From assembly GCA_900556575.1 (NCBI GenBank), contig USPO01000006.1:1-23861 (forward strand): a stretch of 23,861 nt of DNA. Reading direction: 5' to 3'. A model generated the notes under the pieces. That model saw only the letters and a program-made list of their open reading frames with translations, was not told where the DNA came from and did not search any database. A program made the position numbers and the translations under genes. The DNA comes from an uncultured Eubacteriales bacterium. GTDB lineage: Bacteria; Bacillota; Clostridia; UBA1381. The first letter of the stretch is position 1. Every line of letters starts with the position of its first letter. Of the stretch, positions 7,554 to 15,271 are shown one piece after another.

Positions 7554-8492
7554 TTATCTTTCACCCTGCGGTTCTCCGAATACCGGCAGACCGTTTTCAT
7601 CATATTCAAAGAATTGGGCTCTTGCGTGACGGTTAGGGTCATATAACGGGTCACCCTTGATTTCTTTGTAGCTGCGGCAATGGTAAACCAAAACATCTTT
7701 GCCGCCGCTGACGGTGAAGCAATTATGTCCCGGTCCGAACATTGAATTTTCTTCACTCGTTTTGAATACAGGTTCTGTACTCTTATGCCAGCTGGCGGGA
7801 TTTAACCAGTCTGAATTTATATCTGCCCACAGCATTCCCATGCAGTAACGGTAGCCCGTATCCGAGGCGGAGTATGTCATGATAATCTTATTATCATGAA
7901 AAAGAACAGCCGGTCCTTCGTTTACGGCAAAACCTTGCTTTTCCCAGTCATATTCGGGCTTTGTAAGCATTACGGCATTGCTTGCGAGGGTCCACGGGTT
8001 TTGCATTTTTGCCGCAAAGATGCATGAACCTATTTCTTCATTTGGCTTTTGCGCCCAGAATATATACTGTTCGCCGTTATATACAGCTGTTGTCATATCA
8101 AGTGAAAAGCTGTCAATCGGAAGCTGGATTCTGCCTTTTTCAACCCAGTTTCCGGTTATTGGGTCATCATCGGCACATTCAAGAACATAAGGACGAATGT
8201 TCCATTTGTCGCCCTTTGGTGCGGATGTGAAGTATATATACCACTTATCATTAATTCTGTGAATTTCCGGCGCCCAGATATGTTCGCACATTTCACCTTC
8301 TTCATGTGCGTGCCAAATTACGGTACGTTTTGCATCCCGAAGATCATCGAGTGTATCCGCACAGCGGAGTTCTATGCAGTCATACTGCGGGATTGAACCG
8401 GTAAAATAGTATTTACCATTATAATATAGTACCCATGGGTCCGCACGTCTGAGAACTAGCGGATTGCGGAAATTTAATTCATTATTATACAT
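7554..8492 (-). CDS. Glycoside hydrolase family 43 protein, cytoplasmic
   Basis: A 312-residue five-bladed beta-propeller enzyme, probably an alpha-L-arabinofuranosidase or beta-xylosidase acting on imported oligosaccharides. The GH43 triad can be placed: base Asp18 in RRADPW, modulator Asp132 in FSLDMTTAVYNG, and acid Glu192 in AVNEGPAVLFHD. The late His256 in MFGPGHNCF is also typical of the family. No signal peptide or carbohydrate-binding module is present, so it works inside the cell. The ATG follows GAGAGGG. It has its own promoter and terminator and is a single-gene unit, with no pentose transporter nearby. The layout (ADPWVLYYNGKYY, HIWAPEIH) is closest in my reading to the arabinofuranosidase subfamilies, but the substrate is not certain. 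Confidence 0.85.
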   Translation of the reverse strand: MYNNELNFRNPLVLRRADPWVLYYNGKYYFTGSIPQYDCIELRCADTLDDLRDAKRTVIWHAHEEGEMCEHIWAPEIHRINDKWYIYFTSAPKGDKWNIRPYVLECADDDPITGNWVEKGRIQLPIDSFSLDMTTAVYNGEQYIFWAQKPNEEIGSCIFAAKMQNPWTLASNAVMLTKPEYDWEKQGFAVNEGPAVLFHDNKIIMTYSASDTGYRYCMGMLWADINSDWLNPASWHKSTEPVFKTSEENSMFGPGHNCFTVSGGKDVLVYHCRSYKEIKGDPLYDPNRHARAQFFEYDENGLPVFGEPQGER

Positions 8493-8527
8493 AATATTTT
8501 TCCCTCTCTAAGTTTTTAATCTACACC

Positions 8528-8556
8528 ATTCTATCATGCATTATAAGGAATGTAAA
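8528..8556 (-). promoter_or_regulatory. Promoter of the GH43 gene
   Basis: On the - strand TTTACA (8551-8556), 17 bases, TAGAAT (8528-8533), placing the start point about 30 bases before the GH43 ATG. Confidence 0.65.
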
Positions 8557-8665
8557 TGATTTTTAAGGATAATATTTAAATTTGTAATAATGAGTAAAAA
8601 TGGCGGGACGTGAGGGTAAAAATACTGTTAAATGTGCAAAAATACAGCTGTTGAAAAAGTTAGTA

Positions 8666-8694
8666 TTGACTTTTTGCTTTAAGTCTGTTAAAAT
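8666..8694 (+). promoter_or_regulatory. Promoter of ilvBNC
   Basis: TTGACT (8666-8671), 17 bases, TAAAAT (8689-8694). The leader to ilvB is about 70 bases and AT-rich. I see no T-box specifier or antiterminator sequence and no leader peptide rich in Leu, Ile or Val codons. Confidence 0.75.
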
Positions 8695-8772
8695 ATAATA
8701 GAACTTTAATATAATGATTATCAGATATATTCATAAAAATAGATATTTACACATAAAGAGGAGGAATTTTAA

Positions 8773-10446
8773 GTGAAAATGACCGGCGCTGAAATGGCTG
8801 TCAAGACACTTGAGAAAAACGGTGTAAACGTAATCTTTGGTTATCCGGGAGCGTCAAATGCTCCGTTTATTGACAAGCTTTCATTTTCATCAATACAGCA
8901 TTGCTTATGCCGTAATGAGCAAGGTGCCGCACATATGGCATCAGGCTATGCAAAAGCAGCAGGTCGTACCGGTGTCTGTACCGCAACATCAGGTCCGGGA
9001 GCAACAAACCTTATTACAGGTATAGCAACAGCATATATGGACTCTGTTCCTATGGTGGTTATAACAGGTCAGGTTGCAACAAACCTTGTCGGAAAGGATG
9101 CGTTCCAGGAGGTAGATATAACAGGTGCTACACTTCCGTTTACTAAGTATAGCTACCTTGTTAAGGATGGTACACAAATTCAGAGAGTAATTGATGAGGC
9201 TTTTTATATTGCCTCGACAGGCAGACCGGGACCTGTATTGATTGATATTCCGGTTGATGTTCAGCTTAATGAATATGATTATCCGGACAGAGATGTTAAG
9301 ACTGATGTAAGAGGCTATAAGCTTACGGGAAAGGCTAATGAATCGCAGCTTAAAAAGGTTGCCGATGCACTGAAAGCATCAAAGAAGCCGGTTATTCTTG
9401 CGGGCGGCGGAGTAGTTGTATCGGATGCGGTCGATGATTTCAGACGTCTTGTTAAAATTACAGATATTCCTTCAGTACACACATTAATGGGACTTGGTGT
9501 TCTTCCGTCAGACTCCGAAAGAAACTTCGGAATGATTGGTTCGCATGGTACGAAATGGGCAAATAAAATATTCAATGCTTCAGACCTTGTGATTGTAATG
9601 GGTTCGCGCCTCGGTGACAGAACAGTTGCAAATGCAAAGGGACTTGAGGAAGCACAGAAGGTTATTCATATAGATATCGACCCGGCGGAAATCGGAAAGA
9701 ACATTCAGCCGATGATTCCGGTTGTAGGAGATATAAAGGACGTAATTTCTCAGCTTATTCCTCTTTTGAAGGACTATAAGGCAGATAATGCATGGGTTAA
9801 GGAAGCAAAAGAAATTCGTTCACAGTTTACAATGAAGGCAATTTCAGAGGACGGAAGTGCGGTAAATCCGCGTTACTTCCTTGAAGAACTTTCAAAGAAA
9901 ACAAATTCGGAATGTTATCTTACGACAGAGGTCGGTCAGAACCAAATTTGGTGTGCACAGCACTTTGTTGTTAAGGAACCGCGTCATTTCCTTACAAGCG
10001 GCGGATTTGGTACAATGGGCTACGGACTTCCGGCGGCAATCGGTGCTTCAAAGGCAGTAAAAGATGGTGCGGCGAAGAAGCTTCCGGTTATTGCAGTTGC
10101 CGGTGACGGTTCATTCCAGATGGATTTGCCTGAGCTTGGAACTATGTGTCAGCATAATACGCCGGTTAAGATTGTTGTATTTAAGAATGATCGTCTCGGA
10201 ATGGTGCATGAGCTGCAGCATAATCTTTATAAGTCAAATTATCAGGCTGTTCATATTGATGGCAGTCCTAACTTCAATATCCTTGCGGATGCATATGGAA
10301 TAAGAAACGGACACGTCAGCAAAAACAGTGATGTTGACAAGGCAATTGAAGAAATGATGGCTGATGATAAGTCATATATTCTTGTTGTCGAGGTAGACCC
10401 TTATGAGCCGACGCTCGAAAAGTTTGACGAAAACAGAAAAGCATAA
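8773..10446 (+). CDS. ilvB: Acetolactate synthase large (catalytic) subunit
   Basis: A 557-residue thiamine-diphosphate enzyme that joins pyruvate to pyruvate or 2-oxobutyrate, the first shared step of valine, leucine and isoleucine synthesis. The N-terminal Pyr domain has the cofactor-activating Glu49 in CRNEQGAAHMASGYA. The central Rossmann domain covers about 190-320. The C-terminal PP domain carries GDGSFQMDLPEL at 444 and the Asn at 472 of the GDG-N motif. The start is GTG: GAGGAGG lies eight bases before it, whereas the in-frame ATG two codons later would be 14 away. At the site of Arabidopsis Trp574 the motif reads LGMVHELQ, giving Leu481. ilvN follows after 16 bases, consistent with the AHAS holoenzyme. 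Catabolic AlsS is unlikely given the ilvN partner. Confidence 0.95.
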   Translation: MKMTGAEMAVKTLEKNGVNVIFGYPGASNAPFIDKLSFSSIQHCLCRNEQGAAHMASGYAKAAGRTGVCTATSGPGATNLITGIATAYMDSVPMVVITGQVATNLVGKDAFQEVDITGATLPFTKYSYLVKDGTQIQRVIDEAFYIASTGRPGPVLIDIPVDVQLNEYDYPDRDVKTDVRGYKLTGKANESQLKKVADALKASKKPVILAGGGVVVSDAVDDFRRLVKITDIPSVHTLMGLGVLPSDSERNFGMIGSHGTKWANKIFNASDLVIVMGSRLGDRTVANAKGLEEAQKVIHIDIDPAEIGKNIQPMIPVVGDIKDVISQLIPLLKDYKADNAWVKEAKEIRSQFTMKAISEDGSAVNPRYFLEELSKKTNSECYLTTEVGQNQIWCAQHFVVKEPRHFLTSGGFGTMGYGLPAAIGASKAVKDGAAKKLPVIAVAGDGSFQMDLPELGTMCQHNTPVKIVVFKNDRLGMVHELQHNLYKSNYQAVHIDGSPNFNILADAYGIRNGHVSKNSDVDKAIEEMMADDKSYILVVEVDPYEPTLEKFDENRKA

Positions 10447-10462
10447 AGAGGAGGAGCAGCAG

Positions 10463-10966
10463 ATGGAAGGAAATTATATTTTGTCCGTATTGGTTGAGAA
10501 CCATGCCGGTGTACTTTCGAGAGTTGCCGGACTCTTTACAAGACGAGGATATAACATTAATTCGCTTTCGGTTGGTACTACTCAGGACGAAAGCATATCA
10601 AGAATAACAATAGCCGTAAAGGGCGATGAGCAGATTATCGAGCAAATATCAAAGCAGGTTTCAAAGATGATTGAGGTGCTTAAAATAAAGGTTCTCCGTG
10701 AGGATGAGCTTGTATGCCGAGAGCTTGCTCTTATAAAGGTTAAGTCCACTCCGAAAACAAGAGGAGAAATCATGGAAATAACATCGATTTTCCGCTCTAA
10801 GATAGTGGACGTTTCGCAGAACACTCTTACAATAGAGATGAGCGGAAATAGAAAGAAGCTTAATGCATTCCTGTCAATGGTTGAGCCGTATGGTGTTGAG
10901 GAAATTTCACGCACAGGCTTGACAGCTATTGAAAGAGGAACAAATACATTAAAGCTTGATAAATAA
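10463..10966 (+). CDS. ilvN: Acetolactate synthase small (regulatory) subunit
   Basis: This 167-residue subunit binds IlvB, raises its activity and gives feedback inhibition by valine. The ACT domain is at the N-terminus (SVLVENHAGVLSRVAGLFTRRGYNI), with the regulatory glycines present, and the C-terminal domain that follows (about 80-160) has the family stretch ELALIKV. The frame is open further upstream inside ilvB, but the true start is the ATG at 10463. It has GAGGAGG eight bases before it and gives the standard MEGNYILSVLVEN opening. It is the second gene of ilvBNC, with a structured 91-base gap before ilvC. Confidence 0.94.
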   Translation: MEGNYILSVLVENHAGVLSRVAGLFTRRGYNINSLSVGTTQDESISRITIAVKGDEQIIEQISKQVSKMIEVLKIKVLREDELVCRELALIKVKSTPKTRGEIMEITSIFRSKIVDVSQNTLTIEMSGNRKKLNAFLSMVEPYGVEEISRTGLTAIERGTNTLKLDK

Positions 10967-10973
10967 CATTGCA

Positions 10974-11020
10974 ATATCCCCGTAAGGGATACGAACTTCG
11001 GCAAAAGACCGGAGGGATAT
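10974..11020 (+). other. Structured ilvN-ilvC intergenic RNA
   Basis: ATCCC (10976-10980) can pair with GGGAT at 10986-10990 or with a second copy of AGGGATA at 11013-11019. Between them CTTCGG (10996-11001) pairs with CCGGAG (11009-11014). The two ATCCC pairings exclude each other. ATTAATTTTTT follows before the ilvC ribosome site. It may be a processing or attenuation element, or only a stabilising fold. Confidence 0.4.
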
Positions 11021-11057
11021 ATATTAATTTTTTACAAAATGGAAAGAGGTAATTCCA

Positions 11058-12086
11058 ATGGCAAAAACATTAGGCCGTGAGGCAAAGGTATTCTACGAAG
11101 CAGATTGTGACTTAAAGCTCTTACAGGGCAAGACAGTAGCAATCATCGGCTACGGTTCACAGGGCCATGCTCATGCTAAGAACTTAAAGGACAGCGGTGT
11201 AAATGTAATCGTAGGTTTAAGACCGGGTTCAAAGAGTGCAGCAAAGGCTGAGTCATACGGTATTCCGGTATACGAAACAGCAGAGGCAGCTAAGAAAGCT
11301 GATATTATCATGATTCTCACACCGGATGAGAAGCAGGCTGAGATTTATAAGAACAGCATTGAGCCGAACCTTGAGGATGGAAATATGCTCATGTTCGCAC
11401 ACGGTTTCAACATTCACTTTAAGCAGATTGTTCCGCCGGCAGGTGTTGACGTAACAATGATTGCTCCGAAGGGACCGGGTCACACAGTACGTTCAGAGTT
11501 CGAAGAAGGCAAGGGTGTTCCGTGCTTAGTTGCAGTAGAGCAGGATGCTACAGGTCACGCACTTGATTTAGCATTAGCATACGGTGCAGGTATCGGCGGT
11601 GCAAGAGCTGCTATCCTCGAAACAACATTCCAGTGCGAGACAGAGACAGACCTCTTCGGTGAGCAGGCAGTTCTCTGCGGCGGTGTTACAGCTTTAATGC
11701 AGGCTGGATTTGAAACATTAGTAGAGGCAGGCTATGATCCGAGAAACGCATACTTTGAGTGTATCCACGAGATGAAGTTAATCGTTGACCTTATCTACGC
11801 AGGCGGTTTCAGCAAGATGAGATATTCAATCTCAGATACAGCTGAGTACGGTGACTACGAAGTAGGTAAGAGAATGGTTACAGCTCAGACAAAGGCTGAG
11901 ATGAAGAAAGTACTTGAAGAAATTCAGGACGGTACATTCGCTACAAATTGGATTGCTGAAAACAAGAACGGAAGAGCGCACTTCACAGCTACAAGACAGC
12001 TCAAGAAGGAGCATCAGCTTGAAAAGGTTGGAGAAGAAATCAGAAAGTTCTATGCTTGGAGCAAGGAAGACAAGTATGCTGAATAA
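11058..12086 (+). CDS. ilvC: Ketol-acid reductoisomerase, class I
   Basis: A 342-residue enzyme that isomerises and reduces 2-acetolactate to 2,3-dihydroxyisovalerate using Mg and NADPH, the step after IlvBN. The N-terminal Rossmann domain has AIIGYGSQGHAHAKNLKDSG (about 28-47). The following loop GLRPGSKSAAKA has the Arg and Ser pattern expected for NADPH over NADH. The C-terminal knotted helical domain holds the metal site with ETDLFGEQAVLCGG. The length fits class I. An AAAGAGG ribosome site precedes the ATG. Its codon use leans to TTA, GCA and AAG more than ilvBN, as expected for a highly expressed gene. A terminator follows at once, so ilvC ends the operon. ilvD and leuABCD are not in the window. 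Confidence 0.96.
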   Translation: MAKTLGREAKVFYEADCDLKLLQGKTVAIIGYGSQGHAHAKNLKDSGVNVIVGLRPGSKSAAKAESYGIPVYETAEAAKKADIIMILTPDEKQAEIYKNSIEPNLEDGNMLMFAHGFNIHFKQIVPPAGVDVTMIAPKGPGHTVRSEFEEGKGVPCLVAVEQDATGHALDLALAYGAGIGGARAAILETTFQCETETDLFGEQAVLCGGVTALMQAGFETLVEAGYDPRNAYFECIHEMKLIVDLIYAGGFSKMRYSISDTAEYGDYEVGKRMVTAQTKAEMKKVLEEIQDGTFATNWIAENKNGRAHFTATRQLKKEHQLEKVGEEIRKFYAWSKEDKYAE

Positions 12087-12097
12087 TTAAATGCATA

Positions 12098-12133
12098 TAA
12101 AAATGACCGCAGTATATCTGCGGTTATTTTTAT
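12098..12133 (+). terminator. Intrinsic terminator of ilvBNC
   Basis: ACCGCAG and CTGCGGT form a perfect seven-base stem around TATAT, then TATTTTTATA. It begins about 12 bases after the ilvC stop. Confidence 0.85.
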
Positions 12134-12193
12134 ATGAGTATATCTAAAAATTAATGCCGTTTATTAAATTGTACAATGAGAAAGGGTAAGAAA

Positions 12194-13387
12194 ATGAATA
12201 ATACTCCGGCGGCACTACGCATACATATAGCGTTTTTCGGTGCAAGAAATACAGGAAAGTCAAGCCTCGTAAATGCGGTAACTGCACAAAAGATATCGGT
12301 TGTATCAGATATTGCCGGAACAACAACGGATCCGGTAAAAAAATCAATGGAACTGCTCCCGCTCGGACCTGTACTTATTATAGATACTCCCGGATTTGAC
12401 GATACAGGAAGACTCGGTGAAAAAAGGGTTGAAAGAACGAGGGAAATATTAAGGCAGACTGATGCCGCAGTGCTTGTTGTTGATAGTACGAGGGGTATTG
12501 CGGAATGTGATAAGGAACTTATTGCGTTGTTCGGAAAAAATAGAATACCGTATATAACAGTAGGAACCAAGGCGGATATAGCGGATAATAAAAATAACGG
12601 GTATTGTGATATAAGCGTAAGCTCTGTTACGGGTGAGGGAATAAATGAGTTTAAGGAAAGACTCTCCAAGATAATAGGTGTTGAAAGTGAGCCTAAGCTT
12701 ATATCGGATATTTTGTCTCCGCTTGATTATGTAATTCTTGTAACACCTATAGACTCCGCAGCACCGAAAGGTCGTTTAATTATGCCGCAGCAGCTTGTTC
12801 TGCGTGATATTTTGGATCATGGTGCTATTCCTGTTGTCACAAGAGAAACGGAGCTTAAGGAGGCACTCTGCGGATTGGCAAAGCCGCCGGCACTTGTAAT
12901 TACGGATTCGCAGGTATTTAAAAAAGTCAATAAAATTATTCCGGGTGATATGCCGCTAACGTCATTTTCAATAATTATGGCACGATTTAAAGGATTTTTA
13001 AAAACAGCCGTAAATGGTGCAGCGATGATTGATAAGTTAAAGGATGGGGATACTGTTCTTATTTCGGAGGGATGTACACATCACAGACAATGTGATGATA
13101 TAGGAACAGTGAAAATCCCAGGACTTCTTAAAAAGTATACCGGAAAGGAATTAAAAATAGAAACCACATCTGGCGGAGAGTTTCCGAAGGATTTATCAAA
13201 ATATACGCTGATAATACATTGCGGCGGCTGTATGCTTAACGGCAAAGAAATGACATCGAGAGTACGATATGCAGAGGAGCAGGGAATACCACTTACAAAT
13301 TACGGAACGGCACTTGCGAAAATGAACGGAATTTTGGAAAGAAGCATTGAACCTATAAAGGATAGGCTGTGTCAAGTTTACGAATAA
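12194..13387 (+). CDS. hydF: [FeFe] hydrogenase H-cluster maturation GTPase HydF
   Basis: HydF is the scaffold GTPase on which HydE and HydG build the di-iron subcluster before transfer to the apo-hydrogenase. The N-terminal TrmE-like GTPase shows all boxes: P-loop GARNTGKSS at 16-24, the switch DIAGTTTDP, DTPGFDD, and GTKAD. The C-terminal 4Fe-4S site is intact as Cys294-x-His296, then 45 residues, then His342-Cys343-x-x-Cys346 (IIHCGGCML). This fits the published CxHx(44-53)HCxxC pattern. The frame is open from an ATG 18 bases earlier, but only the ATG at 12194 has a ribosome site (AAAGGG), giving 397 residues. hydE, hydG and the hydrogenase must lie elsewhere. The gene implies a hydrogen-metabolising anaerobe. 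Confidence 0.95.
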   Translation: MNNTPAALRIHIAFFGARNTGKSSLVNAVTAQKISVVSDIAGTTTDPVKKSMELLPLGPVLIIDTPGFDDTGRLGEKRVERTREILRQTDAAVLVVDSTRGIAECDKELIALFGKNRIPYITVGTKADIADNKNNGYCDISVSSVTGEGINEFKERLSKIIGVESEPKLISDILSPLDYVILVTPIDSAAPKGRLIMPQQLVLRDILDHGAIPVVTRETELKEALCGLAKPPALVITDSQVFKKVNKIIPGDMPLTSFSIIMARFKGFLKTAVNGAAMIDKLKDGDTVLISEGCTHHRQCDDIGTVKIPGLLKKYTGKELKIETTSGGEFPKDLSKYTLIIHCGGCMLNGKEMTSRVRYAEEQGIPLTNYGTALAKMNGILERSIEPIKDRLCQVYE

Positions 13388-13442
13388 ATATTATAAAATA
13401 TCACCGGCAGAAAGTATAAAAACTGTCGGTGATATTTTGATA
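13388..13442. terminator. Bidirectional terminator between hydF and the DUF2798-like gene
   Basis: Two 16-base arms, AAAATATCACCGGCAG (13395-13410) and CTGTCGGTGATATTTT (13423-13438), pair with a single G-T wobble. The A-run at one end and T-run at the other let it stop transcription from either convergent gene. Confidence 0.85.
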
Positions 13443-13898
13443 TTATCGAATAAATATTTTTCTGAATGTAAAGCGTGTAATAGGTCCGGCGATAAAAAGC
13501 TGTACGGGAAGAGCCATGATAAAGTTCATACAGTAAACAGAAATGTAATTTGGAATTACATTCTGTGTAAATCCATGTGAGTGGTATAAGCCTATAATAC
13601 TTGCCAGAGCTACTTGAAATACAACAGTGAATATTTGTATTGAAAAAATAATAGCAATAGGGTGGTCGGATGGTTTTACTATTTTGAATGCAAAATGTTT
13701 TGCGGCTTTGCTTGAAATAAAGAAAGCACATAAAAATATAATTATGTACTCGATCCACATACTTTTTAAAGCATATAGAAATGAATAATTCGTAAACTCA
13801 CCTGATGCAAGTACATGGTTATACAGTGTCATTATGTAAACCATAATCCATGCTGTAACAGCTGTAAAGACAATTGATTGAAATTTAGTTTTTGGCAT
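13443..13898 (-). CDS. Four-helix membrane protein, DUF2798-like
   Basis: A 151-residue inner-membrane protein of unknown function. Four hydrophobic helices are visible, roughly at 8-28, 47-63, 82-103 and 117-141. The opening PKTKFQSIVFTAVTAWIMVY and the second-helix region remind me of DUF2798 proteins of Firmicutes, a recall-based match I cannot test here. The frame is open 22 codons further upstream to an ATG at 13964. I prefer the ATG at 13898 because GGAGG lies eight bases before it and because the extra part runs through a hairpin arm and gives a charged, cysteine-containing leader unlike a membrane protein start. It is a single-gene unit with a strong promoter and a terminator-like hairpin just before the ribosome site. 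Confidence 0.7.
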   Translation of the reverse strand: MPKTKFQSIVFTAVTAWIMVYIMTLYNHVLASGEFTNYSFLYALKSMWIEYIIIFLCAFFISSKAAKHFAFKIVKPSDHPIAIIFSIQIFTVVFQVALASIIGLYHSHGFTQNVIPNYISVYCMNFIMALPVQLFIAGPITRFTFRKIFIR

Positions 13899-13912
13899 AA
13901 TAATTCCTCCAT

Positions 13913-13973
13913 AAAAAAAGGACAATAAATGATGCCTTGCCGTCTGACAGTAGCAAGGTGACATTTATTGTCC
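13913..13973 (-). promoter_or_regulatory. Terminator-like hairpin in the leader of the DUF2798-like gene
   Basis: On the - strand GGACAATAAATG pairs perfectly with CATTTATTGTCC. Inside it CCTTGC pairs with GCAAGG around a 12-base loop. Seven T residues follow at once, then the GGAGG ribosome site. It therefore has all marks of an intrinsic terminator but sits between promoter and gene, as in transcription attenuators. Confidence 0.75.
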
Positions 13974-13992
13974 GATGTATTATTTTTGATTA

Positions 13993-14021
13993 ATTCTATC
14001 ACATATAAATGTAAAAGTCAA
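13993..14021 (-). promoter_or_regulatory. Promoter of the DUF2798-like gene
   Basis: On the - strand TTGACT (14016-14021), 17 bases, TAGAAT (13993-13998). The predicted start near 13986 puts the leader hairpin about 13 bases into the transcript. Confidence 0.78.
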
Positions 14022-14080
14022 GTTTTCAAAAAAAATTTGTCGGATTTTACGCAGAGGATAAATATAAAAACAGGAAGTTT

Positions 14081-14644
14081 TTATACAAAAATATATCCTG
14101 TTACAATACCTATTACAGCCGAAAGGCATATAATAAATATCGGGTGTATCTTTTTGAATGCCAAAATCACCATTGCAATAAATATTGCTGCGGAAAGATA
14201 GAAAGCTTTATCCGTAAATACAGCCGCCGAAGTGTTGTTCGGGAAAAATACGGTCGAACCTACGGAAACAAGGGATGCTCCTATCAATCCTACGACTGCC
14301 GGTTTAAGTCCTGACATACAGCCGCTTATAATTCTGCTTGTCTTGAATTTTTCAAAGCATTTTGCAACAATAAGGATAATTATAAATGACGGAAGAACTA
14401 CTCCGAGTGTAGCAAAGAACGCTCCCAATAAGCCTCCTGTTTCAACTCCGACATAGGTCGAAACGTTTACTCCGAACGGACCGGGTGTGCTTTCGCTTAC
14501 TGCAATAAAGTCAATCAGTTCATCCATGCTAAGCCATCCGTGGCGAATAACTTCTTCTTGAATAAGCGGAAGCATTGCATAACCTCCGCCGAATGTAAAC
14601 AAACCTACTTTAAAAAAGGTAAGAAAAAGCTTCAGATAAATCAT
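14081..14644 (-). CDS. CHR-domain (chromate transporter family) protein, second half
   Basis: A 187-residue multi-helix membrane protein of the CHR family, probably pairing with the product of the gene just upstream. The family signature is clear near the N-terminus (GLFTFGGGYAMLPLIQEEVI, then FIAVSESTPGPFGVN and AFFATLGVVLPSF). Its ATG overlaps the stop of the upstream gene (ATGA), and its ribosome site GGAGG lies inside that gene, so the two are translationally coupled. Short CHR proteins encoded as adjacent pairs are known from Firmicutes, in place of the fused long ChrA. Whether the substrate is chromate is not shown, and sulfate or another anion is equally possible. Confidence 0.88.
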   Translation of the reverse strand: MIYLKLFLTFFKVGLFTFGGGYAMLPLIQEEVIRHGWLSMDELIDFIAVSESTPGPFGVNVSTYVGVETGGLLGAFFATLGVVLPSFIIILIVAKCFEKFKTSRIISGCMSGLKPAVVGLIGASLVSVGSTVFFPNNTSAAVFTDKAFYLSAAIFIAMVILAFKKIHPIFIICLSAVIGIVTGYIFV

Positions 14645-15204
14645 TTTCCCATCCTCCTGTCAGCATAAAGTGAGGATACAAGACCTATTAACGCACATAG
14701 GATAATGACCGCAATGACATTTATCTTAAATATTGCGGCAAGAATAAATGAAATTGCCATTATAATATATGGAATAAGGCTTTTGGAACATTGCTTATAC
14801 ATGGAATACATTGCTTTTAGGATTAAAGCAAGTACTCCGGCACGAATGCCATTAAATGCGTATACAACTCCTCTTGCATTTTTAAATTCATTTAATATAT
14901 AAGATATAGCAGAAATAATTGTAAATGACGGCAGAACAACACCGAGCGTTGCAAAAAAGGCACCGCCAAAACCGCCGGTGCGGTATCCTACAAAGGTTGC
15001 GGCGTTTATTGCAATAGGTCCGGGAGTAGACTCTGCAATTGCGACAATTTCCAATATATCTTCATCTGTTATCCATTTTCTTTTTTCGGCAATTTCCTTT
15101 TGAATAAGAGGAATCATAGCATAACCGCCGCCGAATGTAAATGCTCCGATTTTTAAGAAAACCAAAAAAAGAGAAAGGTAAAGACTTGATTTTTTTTCCT
15201 TCAA
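14641..15204 (-). CDS. CHR-domain (chromate transporter family) protein, first half
   Basis: A 187-residue membrane protein of the CHR family, related to its downstream neighbour: FGGGYAMIPLIQKEI, VAIAESTPGPIAINAATFVG and AFFATLGVVLPSF recur in the same order. The start is TTG: an in-frame TGA lies only two codons upstream, AAAGGA sits nine bases before the TTG, and the protein then opens with the expected charged KEKKSS and a hydrophobic helix. It is divergent from a LysR gene with overlapping promoters, so its expression is probably under that regulator. The pair is the standard two-gene form of short CHR transporters. Confidence 0.88.
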   Translation of the reverse strand: MKEKKSSLYLSLFLVFLKIGAFTFGGGYAMIPLIQKEIAEKRKWITDEDILEIVAIAESTPGPIAINAATFVGYRTGGFGGAFFATLGVVLPSFTIISAISYILNEFKNARGVVYAFNGIRAGVLALILKAMYSMYKQCSKSLIPYIIMAISFILAAIFKINVIAVIILCALIGLVSSLYADRRMGK

Positions 15205-15242
15205 CGGTCATCATCCTTTCATTTGAAATAAATTCTAACTTA

Positions 15243-15271
15243 ATTATACATCTAAGCTTGACATAAATCAA
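15243..15271 (-). promoter_or_regulatory. Promoter of the CHR transporter pair
   Basis: On the - strand TTGATT (15266-15271), 17 bases, TATAAT (15243-15248). Its -35 end overlaps the divergent lysR promoter. Confidence 0.7.

Noticed and set aside
8695..8772. Possible T-box or leader-peptide control of ilvBNC
   Set aside because: The leader is short and AT-rich, with no antiterminator consensus, no stem-terminator and no run of Leu, Ile or Val codons.
10582..11004. Open frame (140 codons) on the - strand over ilvN
   Set aside because: Mirror of the ilvN coding frame. The ACT-domain protein on the + strand explains the region.
12151..12669. Long open frame (172 codons) on the - strand inside hydF
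   Set aside because: It is antisense to a fully recognisable GTPase, its serine- and leucine-rich translation has no family features, and no ribosome site precedes it.
13378..13758. Open frame (126 codons) overlapping the DUF2798-like gene in another - frame
   Set aside because: Its composition is erratic and rich in Tyr, Cys and His, and it runs through the terminator stem. The four-helix frame has the GGAGG site and membrane pattern.
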